A stretch of 64,000 nt of DNA, from assembly GCA_947498705.1 (NCBI GenBank), contig CANMLW010000016.1, forward strand, positions 1-64,000, written 5' to 3'. The number at the start of each line of letters is the position of its first letter. Position 1 is the first letter of the stretch. The position numbers and the translations under genes are program-made. Positions 62,164 through 64,000 of this stretch are shown piece by piece. The stretch comes from an uncultured Aquimarina sp. GTDB taxonomy: Bacteria > Bacteroidota > Bacteroidia > Flavobacteriales > Flavobacteriaceae. Below the pieces are notes generated by a model. It saw only the letters and a program-made list of their open reading frames with translations, had not been told where the DNA came from and searched no databases.

Positions 62164-63042
62164 ATGAAAAAATATATTTTATCCCTGATAATTGCAATAA
62201 CCATTGTAGTGTTATTAAAGAAAACAAGAACCGGTGCTGCAGTTGCTAATCAGGTAAAAGGAGTGGTGGTGAATGCAGTGGTTAAACCTGATTATATAAA
62301 CACAAAAGGTGATTCTATTGTTACACGGGTGATGGTTCCAGAAGGGTATCAAAGAGTAGCTTATGATCGTGGTACTTTTGCAGAATATTTACGTAACTAT
62401 AAACTAAAACCTTATGGTAGTAAAATCATTAACTATGACGATAGTGAATATTTTGCACAACATTGGCATGAGGCTATTCTAGAAGTGCCTGTGCCAGCAA
62501 ATGGGCTTCAACAGTGCGCCGATGCGTTGATGAGAATACGATCAGAATACCTTTGGGATACTAATAGAAAAGATGAGATTGGATTTAAGTTTACATCTGG
62601 TCATTATTGTTCCTGGAAAAAATATGCAGAAGGGTATCGGCCAAAAGTAAAAGGAAATAAAGTAACCTTTCATAAAACTGCTACAGCCAATCACTCAAAA
62701 CCTAATTTTTATAAATATCTAAATTTGATATATACTTATGCAGGGACATTGTCAATGTATAATGAGCTTCAAAAAGTAGCAATTAAAGATATTCGAATAG
62801 GTGATATGCTTGTTAAACCAGGAACTCCAGGTCATATAGAGATCATTGTTGATGAGATTATAAATGAAGAAGGAACAAAAATGTATTTGTTAGCACAGGG
62901 TAATACTCCTGCACAAAGTGTTTGTCTGCTGAAAAATTTCGAAAATACAGAGACTTCTCCATGGTATGTGTTTCATGAAAATAACCCTGTAGATACACCA
63001 AGTTATTATTTTGATAAGGCATTGTTTATACGATTTAAATAG
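62164..63042 (+). CDS. DUF4846 domain protein
   Basis: 292 residues. A short N-terminal membrane helix (about 3-18). The DUF4846 pattern follows: VPEGYQRVAYDRGTFAEYLRNYKLKPYG is split, AQHWHEAILEVPV, LQQCADALMRIRSEYLW (family-conserved Cys-Ala-Asp and R-x-R), FKFTSGHYCSWKKYAEGYRP and DMLVKPGTPGHIEIIVD. The last motif (PGHIEIIVDE) resembles a permuted cysteine-peptidase His. Reaction unknown. It sits between the nqr operon and the apbE pair. Confidence 0.78.
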   Translation: MKKYILSLIIAITIVVLLKKTRTGAAVANQVKGVVVNAVVKPDYINTKGDSIVTRVMVPEGYQRVAYDRGTFAEYLRNYKLKPYGSKIINYDDSEYFAQHWHEAILEVPVPANGLQQCADALMRIRSEYLWDTNRKDEIGFKFTSGHYCSWKKYAEGYRPKVKGNKVTFHKTATANHSKPNFYKYLNLIYTYAGTLSMYNELQKVAIKDIRIGDMLVKPGTPGHIEIIVDEIINEEGTKMYLLAQGNTPAQSVCLLKNFENTETSPWYVFHENNPVDTPSYYFDKALFIRFK

Positions 63043-63065
63043 TTTATAATTTACTTTTTAGATAG

Positions 63066-63073
63066 TATCTTTG
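63066..63073 (+). promoter_or_regulatory. -7 box of small protein and apbE
   Basis: TATCTTTG, exact TAnnTTTG; the ATG at 63080 lies 6 nt after it, so transcription could start at or next to the ATG. Confidence 0.5.
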
Positions 63074-63079
63074 CAGGCT

Positions 63080-63457
63080 ATGACAAGAATACTTACCAAA
63101 CAAGAACTGCATAACCTTGCAATGAATATTGTAGGGAAAGAATTAGAAGAAAAAGGGTATGAGTTTGTTGCTATCAACAGCACCCTAGGAAAACACCCTC
63201 AATTCGTTTGTATTGATAAAAGTAATCAGCGTTACTTCGTGTTGGTAAAGGCAATTTCGTATCCAGACAATCCTCATAATTATGATATGGTTTGGATGGA
63301 GTCTTTTAAGAAACACGCAAGAGAGCAAGAGGCAAAAGTGTTTTATGCAGGAGTAGGGTTACAAAACTCTCAAGACCCTAGAAAACCGATATTACTTAAT
63401 GAAGAATATATCCTGGAATATGCAGGTCTTCAGGTTATAGAAACTCATTTAAATTAA
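63080..63457 (+). CDS. Small conserved protein, often annotated as NqrF-like
   Basis: 125 residues from the ATG at 63080; a TTG at 63071 lies inside the -7 box and is rejected. It has a compact PDDEXK-like layout: LHNLAMNIVGKELEEKGYEFVA, FVCIDKSNQRYFVLVKAIS and ARE-QEAKVFYAGVGL. The name 'NADH-quinone reductase subunit F' is sometimes given to this family in flavobacteria but there is no iron-sulfur or flavin motif here. It is 6 bp before apbE, so the two are likely co-transcribed. Function unknown. Confidence 0.75.
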   Translation: MTRILTKQELHNLAMNIVGKELEEKGYEFVAINSTLGKHPQFVCIDKSNQRYFVLVKAISYPDNPHNYDMVWMESFKKHAREQEAKVFYAGVGLQNSQDPRKPILLNEEYILEYAGLQVIETHLN

Positions 63458-63463
63458 ATAAAA

Positions 63464-64000
63464 ATGGTTAAGAATTTCGTTGTTATTGCTACTTTAATAG
63501 TGCTTGTTTCTTGTAAACAAGAAACAAAATTATACCTCAATTATGTGAAAGGAGAAGCTTTTGGAACTACTTTTTCTGCCCAATTTATAGCGAAGGAAGA
63601 AATAGACTTTAAGCTTTCTTATGATAGCATCATAGATGTTATAAATACCTCTATGTCTACATACATGCCTAATTCAGATATTTCCAGAATTAACAAAGGA
63701 GATACTACGGTTACAGTAGATGAGCATTTTAAAAATGTATTCAAAGCTTCTAAGAAGATACACGTGGCAACCAATGGGGCTTTTGATCCCACAATTGGTG
63801 TTTTGGTAAATGCATGGGATTTTGGCCCAGAAGGTAAAATAGCGTCATTAGATAGCTTAAAAATCGATAGTTTGATGCTTTCTGTCGGTTTGGATAAAGT
63901 TGCGTTAATAGAAAGTAAAATTGTCAAAAGTCATCCTGAAACTTATATCGATTTTAATGCGTTGGCAAAAGGATATGCGGTAGATGTTTTTGCTAGCTTT
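63464..64000 (+). CDS. apbE: FAD:protein FMN transferase, 3' end outside window
   Basis: First 179 codons seen, frame open to the window edge. SPII signal with lipobox LVSC, so it is a periplasm-facing lipoprotein, as usual for ApbE. Seen: GEAFGTTFSAQF, MSTYMPNSDISRIN, TNGAFDPTIGVLVNAWDFGPEG (FAD-binding and conserved Asp) and YIDFNALAKGYAVD (family motif). It attaches FMN through phosphoester bonds to the S/T-G-A-T threonines of NqrB and NqrC, both encoded just upstream, so the locus is self-contained for Nqr maturation. Another ApbE elsewhere is possible. Confidence 0.95.
   Translation, partial: MVKNFVVIATLIVLVSCKQETKLYLNYVKGEAFGTTFSAQFIAKEEIDFKLSYDSIIDVINTSMSTYMPNSDISRINKGDTTVTVDEHFKNVFKASKKIHVATNGAFDPTIGVLVNAWDFGPEGKIASLDSLKIDSLMLSVGLDKVALIESKIVKSHPETYIDFNALAKGYAVDVFASF

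Noticed and set aside
63071..63457. True NqrF paralogue
   Set aside because: The 125-residue product has no Fe-S, FAD or NADH motif; the name used in some annotations is misleading.

Overview
The window looks like the chromosome of a marine Flavobacteriaceae bacterium (Bacteroidota; Aquimarina or Kordia-like is a guess). It is AT-rich. Many promoters carry the Bacteroidota -7 box TAnnTTTG. It holds type IX secretion (T9SS) cargo and machinery, a short RpoD without region 1.1, a Na+-translocating NADH:quinone reductase (Nqr) and many SPII-type lipoproteins. No rRNA, tRNA, transposase, phage gene or CRISPR array was seen.

Region 1-8171 is one minus-strand gene cut by the left window edge: a giant secreted adhesin-like protein of at least 2723 residues, with an IgGFc-binding-like head, five DUF11-like domains and a 285-bp tandem array of PKD-like domains. 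8.7-19.1 kb is a mixed block: SnoaL-like lipoprotein, Crp/Fnr regulator, beta-propeller lipoprotein, membrane-anchored MtfA-like peptidase, Bax inhibitor-1 protein, YpdA-like oxidoreductase, T9SS cargo with VCBS/ASPIC repeats, membrane AraC regulator, rpe and a BLUF photosensor. 19.4-23.9 kb holds rpoD and, upstream, an ECF sigma factor with a single-chain anti-sigma protein that appears to cross both membranes, then a lipoprotein gene carrying the same bipartite ECF-type promoter as the sigma operon. This is the most interesting system in the window.

24.1-46.3 kb is mostly housekeeping: pnp, rpsO, accD, fbaA, a TamA-like outer-membrane protein, an SpoU methyltransferase, porT/sprT, ubiE, trkA-trkH, aminotransferase, fatty acid desaturase, rsmG, a LytTR regulator divergent from a PDZ/alpha-beta hydrolase, a GNAT enzyme and pruA. 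46.4-54.6 kb holds an NRDE (TANGO2-like) protein, a DUF with possible permuted papain-like residues, apaG, a very large T9SS-exported glucose/sorbosone dehydrogenase, a DUF3667 protein and the T9SS plug protein. 54.8-64.0 kb is nqrABCDEF, two proteins of unknown function, a small conserved protein and the start of apbE. ApbE is the FMN transferase that flavinylates NqrB and NqrC, so the right end is a functional Na+-respiration locus.

The genes tie together in three themes. One is export and surface display: PorT and Plug as machinery, with at least two clear T9SS cargo genes plus the giant adhesin. The second is Na+/K+ energetics: Nqr, ApbE and Trk. The third is envelope sensing: the ECF/anti-sigma pair, LytTR and AraC membrane regulators, and the BLUF protein. 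Calls come from reading the sequence and family knowledge; no database search was run.
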